A DNA stretch of 64,000 nucleotides from Rhizobium sp. SL42 (GTDB taxonomy: Bacteria > Pseudomonadota > Alphaproteobacteria > Rhizobiales > Rhizobiaceae): assembly GCF_021729845.1 (NCBI RefSeq), contig NZ_CP063397.1:69501-133500 (forward strand), in the 5' to 3' direction. The notes beneath the pieces are model-generated. The model was given only the letters and a program-made list of their open reading frames with translations, had not been told where the DNA came from and made no database searches. Position numbers and translations under genes: made by a program. This document shows, one piece after another, positions 24,756 to 32,902 of the stretch. The stretch's first letter is position 1, and the number at the start of each line of letters is the position of its first letter.

Positions 24756-25457
24756 ATGGATGCGATGATCGAGACCGAGACCCACTATATCGACGGCGAC
24801 CCCTATAACTGGCCCTATAACGGCAAGCTGCGCCCGGACAACACCGCCCTGATCATCATCGACATGCAGACCGATTTCTGCGGCAAGGGTGGCTATGTCG
24901 ACCACATGGGCTACGACCTGTCGCTGGTCCAGGCACCGATCGAGCCGATCAAGGCGGTTCTGGCCGCCATGCGCGCCAAGGGCTATCACATCATCCACAC
25001 CCGCGAAGGCCATCGTCCCGATCTGGCCGACCTGCCGGCCAACAAGCGCTGGCGCTCGCAGCGCATCGGCGCCGGCATCGGCGATGCCGGCCCCTGCGGC
25101 CGTATCCTCGTGCGCGGCGAACCCGGCTGGGACATTATCGAGGAACTCTATCCGATCGAGGGAGAGACCATCATCGACAAGCCGGGCAAGGGGTCCTTCT
25201 GCGCCACCGATCTGGAATTGATCCTCAACCAGAAGCGCATCGAGAACATTATCCTCACCGGCATCACAACCGATGTCTGCGTCTCCACCACCATGCGCGA
25301 GGCCAATGATCGCGGCTTCGAATGCCTCTTGCTGGAAGACTGCTGCGGCGCAACCGACTACGGCAATCACCTCGCCGCCATCAACATGGTCAAGATGCAG
25401 GGCGGCGTATTCGGCTCCGTCTCCAGTTCCGCCAAGCTCGTGAGCCAGCTGCCATGA
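24756..25457 (+). CDS. biuH: Biuret hydrolase (isochorismatase-like cysteine hydrolase)
   Basis: A 233-residue cysteine amidohydrolase that deaminates biuret to allophanate and ammonium. The catalytic triad falls at D36 ([11 protein letters not shown]), K142 ([10 protein letters not shown]) and C175 (TTDVCVSTT), the same numbers as recalled for the characterised BiuH of R. leguminosarum. Long stretches such as [20 protein letters not shown] also agree with it. The start at 24756 has AGGAG seven bases upstream. The stop overlaps the ATPase start. Allophanate hydrolase, needed for the next step, is not in this window. Confidence 0.87.
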   Translation: MDAMIETETHYIDGDPYNWPYNGKLRPDNTALIIIDMQTDFCGKGGYVDHMGYDLSLVQAPIEPIKAVLAAMRAKGYHIIHTREGHRPDLADLPANKRWRSQRIGAGIGDAGPCGRILVRGEPGWDIIEELYPIEGETIIDKPGKGSFCATDLELILNQKRIENIILTGITTDVCVSTTMREANDRGFECLLLEDCCGATDYGNHLAAINMVKMQGGVFGSVSSSAKLVSQLP

Positions 25458-27001
25458 TCATCGGCGAACTTCCCCCGGCCAAGACCATCCCCGCCGTCGG
25501 CATAGAGACCGTTGACATGACCATGCGCTTCGGCGCCTTCACCGCCCTCGACCACGTCTCCATCCGGGTCGAGGCGGGCTCCTTCCATGCCCTGCTCGGT
25601 GAAAACGGCGCCGGCAAGTCGACGCTGGTGAAATGCATCATGGGCTTCTACCGGCAGACATCCGGTCAGTTGATGGTTGACGACCGTGAGGTCTCCGTCG
25701 CCTCGCCCCGTGATGCGGCAGCCCTTGGCCTGGGCATGGTCTACCAGCACTTCACTCTGGTCCCCTCGCTCACCGGCGCAGAAAATCTGGTGATCAGCCG
25801 CAGCGAAGTGCCGGCGGTCATCAACTGGGCAAGGGAAAGGAAGGCGCTTGCTGCCTTCATGGAAACCATGCCCTTCGACATACCATTGCATCGTCCGGTG
25901 AGCGAGCTTGCTGCCGGCGAAAAACAAAAGCTCGAGATCATCAAGCAGCTTTATCTGGGCCGGCGCTTTCTGGTGCTCGACGAACCGACCTCCGTGCTGA
26001 CGCCGGCCGAAGCCGACGACATGCTGGGCCTTGTCCGCGGCCTGACCGAGCGCGGCGAACTGACCGTGCTGATGATCAGCCACAAATTCCACGAGGTGAC
26101 AAAATTCGCCGATGCCGTCTCGGTACTGCGTAAGGGAAAACTTACAGGTGGAGGCAAGACCGGCGAGCTGTCGACGCGCGACATGGCCGCGATGATGATC
26201 GGCGACGTCAAGCTGGCCGAGCTTGATACGCGCCTGCCGGTCAATGGCAAAGCCACACAGGTGCTGGCGCTTGACAGTGTCAGGGCGCCTGACCGTAGCG
26301 GGCTGAAAACCATCGAGATCGACAAGCTGATCGTCCATTCCGGCGAGATAGTCGGCATCGCAGGCATTTCCGGCAACGGCCAGAAGGAACTGTCCGAAAT
26401 CCTTGCCGGCCAGCGTCCGACCGATACCGGCAATGTAGCGGTCAAGGGCAAGCCCTATGGCGCGACCCGGGCCGAAACCCGCACCAACAATGTCCGCTTC
26501 ATCCCCGAGGAACCGTTGCAGAACGCCTGCGCCCCGAAGATGAGCGTGTCGGAAAACCTCGCCTTCCGCACCTTCGACCTGAAGACGGATGGAAGGGAGA
26601 CCCGCTGGCTCGACGGTCGCACCATGCGCCGGCGCGCCGGCCAGCTGATCGGCGATTTCAAGGTCAAGACCGCCTCCGCCGCCTCCCCGATTGCCTCACT
26701 GTCGGGCGGCAATGTCCAGCGTGCAGTGCTCGCGCGCGAACTGACAGGCGACGTTGATCTCCTCGTTGTCTCAAACCCCTGTTTCGGTCTCGATTTCTCC
26801 GCCGTCGCCGAGATCCGCTCGCGCATCATGAAGGCCCGTAACGGCGGTACCGCGGTGCTGCTGATATCAGAAGATCTCGACGAGCTGATGGAAATGTCCG
26901 ACCGCATCATCGTCATGTCGGATGGCAAGCTGGTGTACGAAACTCCGGCGCGTGACGCCGATATTTCCGTGATCGGATCCCACATGGCGGGGCATCACTG
27001 A
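25454..27001 (+). CDS. BMP-type ABC transporter, double ATPase subunit
   Basis: A 515-residue protein with two fused ABC domains, typical of nucleoside-type importers (NupO/YufO). Domain 1: Walker [11 protein letters not shown]-loop [12 protein letters not shown], Walker [12 protein letters not shown]. Domain 2: degenerate P-loop GISGNGQKE, signature [15 protein letters not shown]. In domain 2 the Walker B region reads [12 protein letters not shown], with the usual DxP replaced by SNPCFGLD as common in this family. It powers the two permeases at 21632-23706. Start overlaps the biuH stop (ATGA), and its own stop overlaps the next start. Confidence 0.9.
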   Translation: MIIGELPPAKTIPAVGIETVDMTMRFGAFTALDHVSIRVEAGSFHALLGENGAGKSTLVKCIMGFYRQTSGQLMVDDREVSVASPRDAAALGLGMVYQHFTLVPSLTGAENLVISRSEVPAVINWARERKALAAFMETMPFDIPLHRPVSELAAGEKQKLEIIKQLYLGRRFLVLDEPTSVLTPAEADDMLGLVRGLTERGELTVLMISHKFHEVTKFADAVSVLRKGKLTGGGKTGELSTRDMAAMMIGDVKLAELDTRLPVNGKATQVLALDSVRAPDRSGLKTIEIDKLIVHSGEIVGIAGISGNGQKELSEILAGQRPTDTGNVAVKGKPYGATRAETRTNNVRFIPEEPLQNACAPKMSVSENLAFRTFDLKTDGRETRWLDGRTMRRRAGQLIGDFKVKTASAASPIASLSGGNVQRAVLARELTGDVDLLVVSNPCFGLDFSAVAEIRSRIMKARNGGTAVLLISEDLDELMEMSDRIIVMSDGKLVYETPARDADISVIGSHMAGHH

Positions 27002-27669
27002 TGACGGACATCAAGGCTATGCCCTTTGCCTTTCCGCTCAAGCGGGATCAGGTTGCCCTGATCGTCATCGACATGCAGCGCGATTTCGCCGAGCCCGGTG
27101 GCTTCGGCGAAACGCTCGGTAATGACGTGAGCCATGTCTCGGTTATTGTCCCCGACGTGCGCCGGTTGATCGACGGCTTTCGACAGGCCGGCCTGCCGGT
27201 GATCCATACCCAGGAATGTCATCGCCCGGACCTTTCCGACCTCCCCCCGGCCAAGCGCGATCGCGGCAATCCGAGCCTTCGGATCGGCGATCTCGGACCC
27301 ATGGGCCGCATCCTGATTGCCGGCGAGCCCGGAACCGCGATCCTGCCGGAGCTTGCGCCCATCGAAGGCGAACTGGTGATCGAAAAGCCCGGCAAGGGCG
27401 CCTTCTATGCCACGCCGCTCGGCGAGGAACTCAAGGCCCGCGGCATCTTGCAGCTGGTCTTTGCCGGCGTGACCACGGAAGTCTGCGTCCAGACCACGAT
27501 GCGCGAAGCCAATGACCGCGGCTATGAATGCCTCATCGTCGAAGAGGCGACGGCGAGCTATTTCCCGCATTTCAAGCAGGCAGCGCTCGACATGATCCGC
27601 GCCCAGGGCGGCATTGTCGGCTGGACGACCCATCTCGACGACTTGCTGGAAGGACTGAAGCATGCCTGA
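27001..27669 (+). CDS. Second isochorismatase-like cysteine hydrolase
   Basis: A 222-residue amidohydrolase paralogous to BiuH, with the triad at D24 ([10 protein letters not shown]), K129 ([10 protein letters not shown]) and C162 (TTEVCVQTT). Shared stretches ([28 protein letters not shown]) show close kinship. It lacks BiuH's N-terminal extension and [10 protein letters not shown] segment, so a different but related substrate is likely. Triuret, ureidoacrylate or another biuret-like amide are candidates; no choice can be made from sequence alone. It overlaps both neighbours, so it belongs to the same operon. Confidence 0.85.
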   Translation: MTDIKAMPFAFPLKRDQVALIVIDMQRDFAEPGGFGETLGNDVSHVSVIVPDVRRLIDGFRQAGLPVIHTQECHRPDLSDLPPAKRDRGNPSLRIGDLGPMGRILIAGEPGTAILPELAPIEGELVIEKPGKGAFYATPLGEELKARGILQLVFAGVTTEVCVQTTMREANDRGYECLIVEEATASYFPHFKQAALDMIRAQGGIVGWTTHLDDLLEGLKHA

Positions 27670-28009
27670 AACGACCCGCGAATCCCTGACCAGTGGCGGC
27701 TGGAAAAGCCTGGAATTCAGCCTGTTTCGCGATGGCGTCACGATTCACTGGATCACGCCGTTCAAGGACGACCAGCCGGGCGTGGCGCTGTTGAAATACG
27801 AAGCCGGCGCATCGGTGCCGCGCCATCGTCACGAAGGGCTGGAGACGATCCTCGTCCTGCAGGGCACCCAGTCCGATGAGGCCGGCGACTATGGTCCGGG
27901 CTCTTATGTCGTGAACCAGCAAGGCAGCGAGCATTCGGTCTGGAGCGACACCGGCTGCGTCGTCCTGATCCAGTGGGACAGGCCGGTGAAGATCCTCGGC
28001 GGACACTGA
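27662..28009 (+). CDS. Cupin-domain protein (ChrR-like)
   Basis: A 115-residue single cupin of the ChrR type. Metal ligands are visible in the first motif ([18 protein letters not shown]: two His and Glu) and the second ([11 protein letters not shown]: His). ChrR-like cupins serve as sensors or small-molecule enzymes; function here is not known. It overlaps the preceding hydrolase by eight bases and is the last gene of the biuret-type operon. Its stop abuts the stop of the convergent M24 gene within TGATCA. Confidence 0.82.
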   Translation: MPETTRESLTSGGWKSLEFSLFRDGVTIHWITPFKDDQPGVALLKYEAGASVPRHRHEGLETILVLQGTQSDEAGDYGPGSYVVNQQGSEHSVWSDTGCVVLIQWDRPVKILGGH

Positions 28010-29242
28010 TCAGACAGAGATCAGCGCCCGGCTGAGGCTGTTCATGCATTCGGCTCCGGTCTCCGTGACAAGGAACTGGTCCTCGATCATCAGCGCACCG
28101 AACCCCTGCGCATAGAATGGAGCCTCCAGCGCAACAACCATGTTCGGCTGGATGGCTTCGCCATTGTCATGGGAGAAGAACGGCCATTCCTCGATGCCGA
28201 CGCTGCCACCGACAGAATGACCGAAATGGCCGCGATAATATTCCTCGAAGCCATCCCGGCGCATGGAGCCAAGCATCGCCTTGTGCACGGCACCGAACGA
28301 GTTGCCGGGACGAACCTCTTCAAGCCCGGCGGCAAAAGCCTGCTCAAGCGCCTTGAAGATCTCGGCCGCGAGCCTGGTAGGCTCGCCGCAGCAGAAGGTA
28401 CGGGCGCCATCGGACGAATAACCGTCCACCAGTGTCCCGACATCCGCCTTGATCAGCGCACCGGGTGCCACGACCGCACGGCTGTCCGAGAGGTCGGCAC
28501 CGACCGAGATATAATCCCAATGGCCGCTCAGCCCGTAGCCATGGATGGCGGCCTCGGAACGGGCACCCTCGAGCCATGCTGCGGACAGAGCCGAAAGCGG
28601 CACGCCCGGCGCGATCGCATCCTGCATCCGGGAAAGTCCGGCTTCAGCCGCTCGTGAAGCCTGCCTCAGCCAGGTGATTTCGGCAGGCGTCTTGACCGAG
28701 CGAAGCCGTCTCAGGAGTGGAGAGCCATCGATCCAGTGCACATCCGGCAAGATGGCCTTCAACGCCAGGAAATCTGCCGCCGGCATGAATTCCAGATCGA
28801 CGGCGATCCGCGCGCCGGCAAGGCCCCGTTCCGAAATCAGATCACCGAGCAGATGGAAACAGGCATCCCGGTCGAAGGTTTCCGGCCTTGGGCCGACATT
28901 GCCAGCCCGCCGATAGGCGGCGTTGATACCGGCGAGATCGCATTCACTCTCAACATGAACTCCGTCGATCCAGATCCGATGGCTGCGGATATCCGCCTGC
29001 GGCATGCTTCGGCGCACGGCGCCCGCGGCATGATCGCTGACGACCGCTGCAATCGGCAAACCTGGATCCGCGGGCACCAGCGCGATCGCCGAGCCGGCCC
29101 GTCCCCACATCGTCGCCACGCCGGCAGCGGCGCCTGTCGCGTAGCGGAACGCCTCGGGTTGAAAAAGGGCCAGCGCATCGGCGGCTTCGGCCTCAAGTAG
29201 TCGCTGGGCCCGTTTGCGATCGAGATTGCTCACGTCATCCAT
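28010..29242 (-). CDS. M24 metallopeptidase family protein (Xaa-Pro peptidase-like)
   Basis: A 410-residue pita-bread-fold protein. An N-terminal creatinase-type domain (about 1-165) is followed by the catalytic domain. The five metal ligands can be placed as D (IKADVGT), D (SSDGART), H (GHFGHSVGG), E (VALEAPFY) and E (MIEDQFLV), so it is probably active. Members cleave Xaa-Pro bonds or related amides, and creatinase shares the fold; the substrate here is unknown. The frame is open to 29320, but the upstream part runs through a terminator, so the Met at 29242 (MDDVSNLDRKRAQ) is chosen. Confidence 0.85.
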   Translation of the reverse strand: MDDVSNLDRKRAQRLLEAEAADALALFQPEAFRYATGAAAGVATMWGRAGSAIALVPADPGLPIAAVVSDHAAGAVRRSMPQADIRSHRIWIDGVHVESECDLAGINAAYRRAGNVGPRPETFDRDACFHLLGDLISERGLAGARIAVDLEFMPAADFLALKAILPDVHWIDGSPLLRRLRSVKTPAEITWLRQASRAAEAGLSRMQDAIAPGVPLSALSAAWLEGARSEAAIHGYGLSGHWDYISVGADLSDSRAVVAPGALIKADVGTLVDGYSSDGARTFCCGEPTRLAAEIFKALEQAFAAGLEEVRPGNSFGAVHKAMLGSMRRDGFEEYYRGHFGHSVGGSVGIEEWPFFSHDNGEAIQPNMVVALEAPFYAQGFGALMIEDQFLVTETGAECMNSLSRALISV

Positions 29243-29292
29243 CCTGTTGATCTGCCGGACTGTAGCGATGTTGCCGCGACCGCTGAAACGCA

Positions 29293-29317
29293 AAATCGCC
29301 CGGAGACCGGGCGATTT
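29293..29317 (-). terminator. Rho-independent terminator after the peroxiredoxin gene
   Basis: A perfect 11-bp stem, AAATCGCCCGG with CCGGGCGATTT around a three-base loop, followed on the minus strand by TTTT. It lies 31 bases after the peroxiredoxin stop and 51 bases before the M24 start, so it separates two minus-strand transcripts. Confidence 0.88.
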
Positions 29318-29347
29318 CACAACTATCTTCCGTCTTGTAAAAGTCGA

Positions 29348-30007
29348 TCAGCCTTGCGGCTGCTTGGTCTTGCGCAGATAGGGCAGAACCGTGTCGAACG
29401 AACCGAAGCGGGTGATCGCATCTTCGTTGGAAACAGCTGCCGTAATGATGACGTCGTCGCCCTGCTTCCAGTTCGCCGGCGTCGCCACCTGGTGCTTGGC
29501 GGTCAGCTGGATCGAATCGATCGTGCGCAGGATCTCGTCGAAGTTGCGGCCCGTGGTCATCGGATAGGTAAGGATCAGCTTGATCTTCTTGTCCGGGCCG
29601 ATGACATAGACCGAACGCACGGTCGCGTTGTCGGCAGGCGTGCGGCCCTCCGAACTGTCGCCGGCATCATCCGGCAGCATGTCGTAGAGCTTTGCGACCT
29701 TGAGATCCTTGTCGCCGATCAGCGGATAGGCGACCTCGAAACCGGTCGCGGTCTTGATGTCCTGCTTCCACTTGACGTGGCTGTCGACCGGATCGACGGA
29801 AATGCCGATGACTTTGACATTGCGCTTGCGGAATTCGCCATCAAGTCCGGCCATCGCGCCAAGTTCGGTCGTGCAAACCGGGGTGAAATTCTTCGGATGC
29901 GAGAAAAGAACCGCCCAGCTGTCGCCAATCCAGTCATGGAAGCTGATGGCTCCCTGAGTGGTGTCGGCAGTAAAATCAGGCGCAGCTTGGTTGATACGAA
30001 GTGTCAT
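29348..30007 (-). CDS. 1-Cys peroxiredoxin (Prx6 type)
   Basis: A 219-residue thiol peroxidase reducing hydrogen peroxide and organic hydroperoxides. The peroxidatic cysteine sits in the canonical NFTPVCTTEL (about residue 45), and the long C-terminal part (from RTIDSIQLTAKH) marks the Prx6/1-Cys group rather than AhpC. The Prx6-type YPMTTGRNFDEILR is present. It is monocistronic, bounded downstream by a strong terminator. No regulator is adjacent. Confidence 0.94.
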   Translation of the reverse strand: MTLRINQAAPDFTADTTQGAISFHDWIGDSWAVLFSHPKNFTPVCTTELGAMAGLDGEFRKRNVKVIGISVDPVDSHVKWKQDIKTATGFEVAYPLIGDKDLKVAKLYDMLPDDAGDSSEGRTPADNATVRSVYVIGPDKKIKLILTYPMTTGRNFDEILRTIDSIQLTAKHQVATPANWKQGDDVIITAAVSNEDAITRFGSFDTVLPYLRKTKQPQG

Positions 30008-30184
30008 GTCCAGCTCCAGTGAAATATCTGTTGATCGGTATAGTCAGGGTTGAATGCTGCAAACAGGCAAGACGCTTGGTGATTGGCCGATGCTACCTAG
30101 GCCAGCGTCACAGTCTGCGTCTCCTTTGCCCGCGCGTTCAAAGCGCCGCGCGGCGGAACGTTCGGCATCGGACCCAATCGTGAA

Positions 30185-30207
30185 AAAGGCCCCCTCCGGA
30201 GGCCTTT
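30185..30207 (-). terminator. Rho-independent terminator after the small membrane protein gene
   Basis: AAAGGCC (30185-30191) pairs with GGCCTTT (30201-30207). On the minus strand the stem is followed by TTTTT. It lies 28 bases after the stop of the minus-strand 44-residue gene, which supports that gene being real. Confidence 0.82.
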
Positions 30208-30234
30208 GAACAACTAATCAGTCTTGCTTGTAAT

Positions 30235-30369
30235 TTACAAGACGAAGAGCAGGCCGGCGATAAATCCGATCGAGAGAAACGCCACCAGCAGGGCGCATTT
30301 GTCGGACCAGATTTTTGCACTCCGGCGCACTGTTTTCTGATGCTCATTCTGGCAGGTTGCAAACGCCAT
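30235..30369 (-). CDS. Small single-helix membrane protein, hypothetical
   Basis: A 44-residue protein: a basic N-terminal half (AFATCQNEHQKTVRRSAKIW) and a C-terminal membrane helix (CALLVAFLSIGFIAGLLFVL). I do not recognise it. Support for reality: GGAG six bases before the chosen Met (a second Met lies directly upstream at 30372), a coherent transmembrane segment, and a U-tailed terminator just downstream. The frame is open further upstream to 30465 with low-complexity content that looks non-coding. Confidence 0.6.
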   Translation of the reverse strand: MAFATCQNEHQKTVRRSAKIWSDKCALLVAFLSIGFIAGLLFVL

Positions 30370-30856
30370 CATCGACTCCGGTCTAGAGGATTGGGAACAT
30401 GCCCCAGAAAAAGATCTCATGGCGCCTGCAATCGGCGTCATCGGTGTCATCATCATGCGTCGCAACAGACGGTCGTTTCGGCTCCCGACCCCGCTCTACC
30501 CTGTTACTCGAGGGAACCAGCCGCCGTGCGAGACCGAAAAGATCGAAGGAAAGCGTTTCCACACTATGGGGCATTGCCGATCCCTCCATCCATCGCGTTC
30601 ATCATGAACTCACAGTCACAGTTTCGTCACATTTTGGCCCCGAGTCAACAATCACTACCAAATTGGTATTCTAACTTTCGCCGTATATGCAGAATGCATA
30701 ACTCGCCTTGGGAGTTCCGGTGAAACGAGCGAGTAAACGTGGGTCAGGCCGAAGCCCGAACGCGTGGCTTCATCCCCAATCGGCTTCACCACATGCAGCT
30801 TGCGCCTGGAAAAATCCGGAAAATGATCAACAAGGCAGGCACCGATGACCCGCCTC
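30370..30856. other. 487-base region with no supported gene
   Basis: Between the small membrane protein and the AraC-type regulator. Several short open frames exist but none has a convincing start, ribosome site or recognisable product. The part around 30620-30700 is visibly AT-richer than its surroundings and may hold promoter sequence for the small gene. Nothing else could be identified. Confidence 0.5.
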
Positions 30857-31828
30857 CTATGAACGCCGGCGCAAGCGGCGGCGCGTTTCCGAAGGGCTTT
30901 CGGAGAAATTCGCACGGTAGCTGCGGGAAAAGGCCGAAGCCGAATTGAAGCCCGTCTCGGCGGCGATCTCGGCAAAAGACGCCTTGGTCTCGATGACTTT
31001 CCTGCGTGCCGCGTTCAGCCGGAGCGCCAGATAATGCACATGTGGCGCAGCGCCCAGATCATCCTGGAACAGGACCTGGAGATGGCGCGCACTGATGCCG
31101 ACCCGACGCGCCAGCCGGACAAGGGTCAGAGGCTGTTCGACATGTTCTTCCATCAGCCGCACGGCATGCGCCACCCGCGGGTCGCGCATCTTCAGACCCA
31201 TGGTCGAGGGTGTATGCTGCGTCTCGCTGTGGAAACCACCCTGTTCATAGCTGAAAAGCCGGCTGACCTCGAGCGCAAGCGTGTAGCCCTGCCGCCGGCG
31301 GATGATGTCCAGCATCAGGTCCATGGTCGGCAGCGAACCACCGGTCGTGATCCGCTTTCCATCGATGACGAATCGGTCCTTGACGGCGCGAACCTGCGGA
31401 TAGGCCAGCGAAAAATCCTCGAAATCCTCCCAGTGGGCGGTTGCCGAGCAATTGTCGAGCAGGCTCGCCTCGGCCATCAGCCATGTGCCGGATTCGATGC
31501 CCGCGATGATCGACCTGTGACGTGCGCTTTGCGACAGTGTCCGCTTCAGGGAAGCCGTCGCGGCGTTGCGCCAGTTGTAGCTTGCCAGCACGAAAAGCGG
31601 CGCGGTCTCGGTGCCTTGCTGGAAAACCCCATCGGCCGGCATCGGTACATGGCTCGTCGTCATTGCCGCCTCTCCATCGGGCGTGAGCACCCGCCAGCGA
31701 TAGAGTTCGCTGCCAGAAATGCGGTTGGCGCCACGCAAGGGTTCTATCACCGAGGCGATCAGGATCAGGTTTGTATCGGGAAGGACCAGAAGATCGATGT
31801 CGAGACGGTCGATAGTAGGGTGAAGCAA
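30857..31828 (-). CDS. GlxA-family AraC-type regulator of carnitine genes
   Basis: A 323-residue regulator with an N-terminal DJ-1/PfpI-like (class I amidotransferase-like) sensing domain (LLVLPDTNLILIASVIEPLR) and a C-terminal AraC domain with two helix-turn-helix units (LARRVGISARHLQVLFQDDL; FAEIAAETGFNSASAFSRSY). This architecture matches carnitine and betaine regulators such as CdhR and GbdR. It is divergent from the 3-dehydrocarnitine cleavage gene, so it probably activates the island. Start: GGAGG lies five bases before a TTG at 31828; another TTG at 31840 is only one base from its nearest Shine-Dalgarno and less likely. Confidence 0.87.
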   Translation of the reverse strand: MLHPTIDRLDIDLLVLPDTNLILIASVIEPLRGANRISGSELYRWRVLTPDGEAAMTTSHVPMPADGVFQQGTETAPLFVLASYNWRNAATASLKRTLSQSARHRSIIAGIESGTWLMAEASLLDNCSATAHWEDFEDFSLAYPQVRAVKDRFVIDGKRITTGGSLPTMDLMLDIIRRRQGYTLALEVSRLFSYEQGGFHSETQHTPSTMGLKMRDPRVAHAVRLMEEHVEQPLTLVRLARRVGISARHLQVLFQDDLGAAPHVHYLALRLNAARRKVIETKASFAEIAAETGFNSASAFSRSYRANFSESPSETRRRLRRRS

Positions 31829-31841
31829 GACGACCTCCAAT

Positions 31842-31874
31842 CCTCCGAGAATGTATCAAATACCTCTGAGAATG
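31842..31874. promoter_or_regulatory. Direct-repeat operator between the regulator and catabolic genes
   Basis: CCTCCGAGAATG (31842-31853) and CCTCTGAGAATG (31863-31874) match at 11 of 12 positions with starts 21 bases apart, two turns of the helix. This is the layout bound by AraC-family activators. It lies in the roughly 100-base divergent region. Confidence 0.65.
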
Positions 31875-31931
31875 CAAAGCATCTATCGAAATCTTGTTGC
31901 GTAATGCCCTCAACTACGAGGGAGAACAACA

Positions 31932-32834
31932 ATGCCTCTTGCGATGAACCGCGATGTTTTCATCACCTGCGCCGTGACCGGCGCCGGCGACACGGTCTCA
32001 AGATCCAGCCACGTTCCGATCACCCCGAAGCAGATCGCCGACAGCGCGATCGATGCCGCCAAGGCCGGCGCTGCGGTCGTGCATTGCCATGTCCGTGATC
32101 CCGAAACCGGCGCTGCCAGCCGCCGCAACGATCTCTACAAGGAAGTGACCGACCGCATTCGCGCCGCCGATGTCGATGTCGTGCTCAACCTTACCGCCGG
32201 CATGGGCGGCGACCTCGTCTTCGGCAATGTCGAGGCTCCGTTCCCGCTCAACGAGAAGGCCACGGATATGGCCGGTGCCACGGAGCGCGTTTCCCACGTC
32301 GCCGAATGCCTGCCGGAAATCTGCACGCTCGATTGCGGCACAATGAATTTTTCGCTCGGCGACTACGTCATGACCAACACACCGTCGATGCTGCGCGAAA
32401 TGGCCCGCCAGATGACCGCCCTTGGCGTCCGCCCCGAGATCGAGGCCTTCGACACCGGCCATCTCTGGTTCGCCAAGCAGCTTGTCGAGGAAGGCCTGAT
32501 CGAGGACCCTGTCCTCATCCAGCTCTGCATGGGCATCCCGTGGGGCGCGCCTGACGACCTCAACACCTTCATGGCCATGGTCAACAACGTACCGGCCAGC
32601 TGGACCTTCTCCGCATTTTCGATCGGCCGCAACGCACTCGCCTATCCGGCAGCGGCCGTGCTCGCCGGCGGCAATGTCCGGGTTGGGCTGGAGGACAATC
32701 TATATGCCGGCAAGGGCCAGCTCGCGACCAATGCGCAACTCGTCGAAAAAGCGGTAACTGTCATCGAAGGCATGGGCGCCCGCATCATCGGGCCGGCCGA
32801 GGTCCGCGACAAGCTGAAGCTGACAAAGCGATAA
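31932..32834 (+). CDS. BKACE enzyme, probable 3-dehydrocarnitine cleavage (acetyl-CoA dependent)
   Basis: A 300-residue beta-keto acid cleavage enzyme (DUF849, TIM barrel). Zinc ligands are in VVHCHVRDPETG. In carnitine catabolism this family converts 3-dehydrocarnitine plus acetyl-CoA to betainyl-CoA plus acetoacetate. The next gene encodes a carnitine dehydrogenase-thioesterase fusion, which makes that substrate the best guess. GAGGGAG precedes the ATG. It is the first gene of the island, opposite the AraC-type regulator. Confidence 0.88.
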   Translation: MPLAMNRDVFITCAVTGAGDTVSRSSHVPITPKQIADSAIDAAKAGAAVVHCHVRDPETGAASRRNDLYKEVTDRIRAADVDVVLNLTAGMGGDLVFGNVEAPFPLNEKATDMAGATERVSHVAECLPEICTLDCGTMNFSLGDYVMTNTPSMLREMARQMTALGVRPEIEAFDTGHLWFAKQLVEEGLIEDPVLIQLCMGIPWGAPDDLNTFMAMVNNVPASWTFSAFSIGRNALAYPAAAVLAGGNVRVGLEDNLYAGKGQLATNAQLVEKAVTVIEGMGARIIGPAEVRDKLKLTKR

Positions 32835-32844
32835 CCGCGACTAA

Positions 32845-32870
32845 CCTTCACCCCTCCTCCGGGGAGAAGG
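32845..32870 (+). promoter_or_regulatory. Hairpin overlapping the ribosome site before the carnitine dehydrogenase gene
   Basis: CCTTC-A-CCCC, loop TCCTCC, GGGG-A-GAAGG. Its 3' arm ends in AAGG, part of the Shine-Dalgarno-like AAGGAA (32867-32872). If folded it could lower translation of the next gene from the upstream ATG. It may be a small palindromic repeat remnant. Confidence 0.5.
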
Positions 32871-32902
32871 AACCCTCACAAATGCAAGCGGGGATCACGA
32901 TA

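Noticed and set aside
30399..30674. 91-codon + strand open frame in the gap before the AraC-type regulator
   Set aside because: No ribosome site, serine-rich composition without a domain, and it partly overlaps other equally poor frames.
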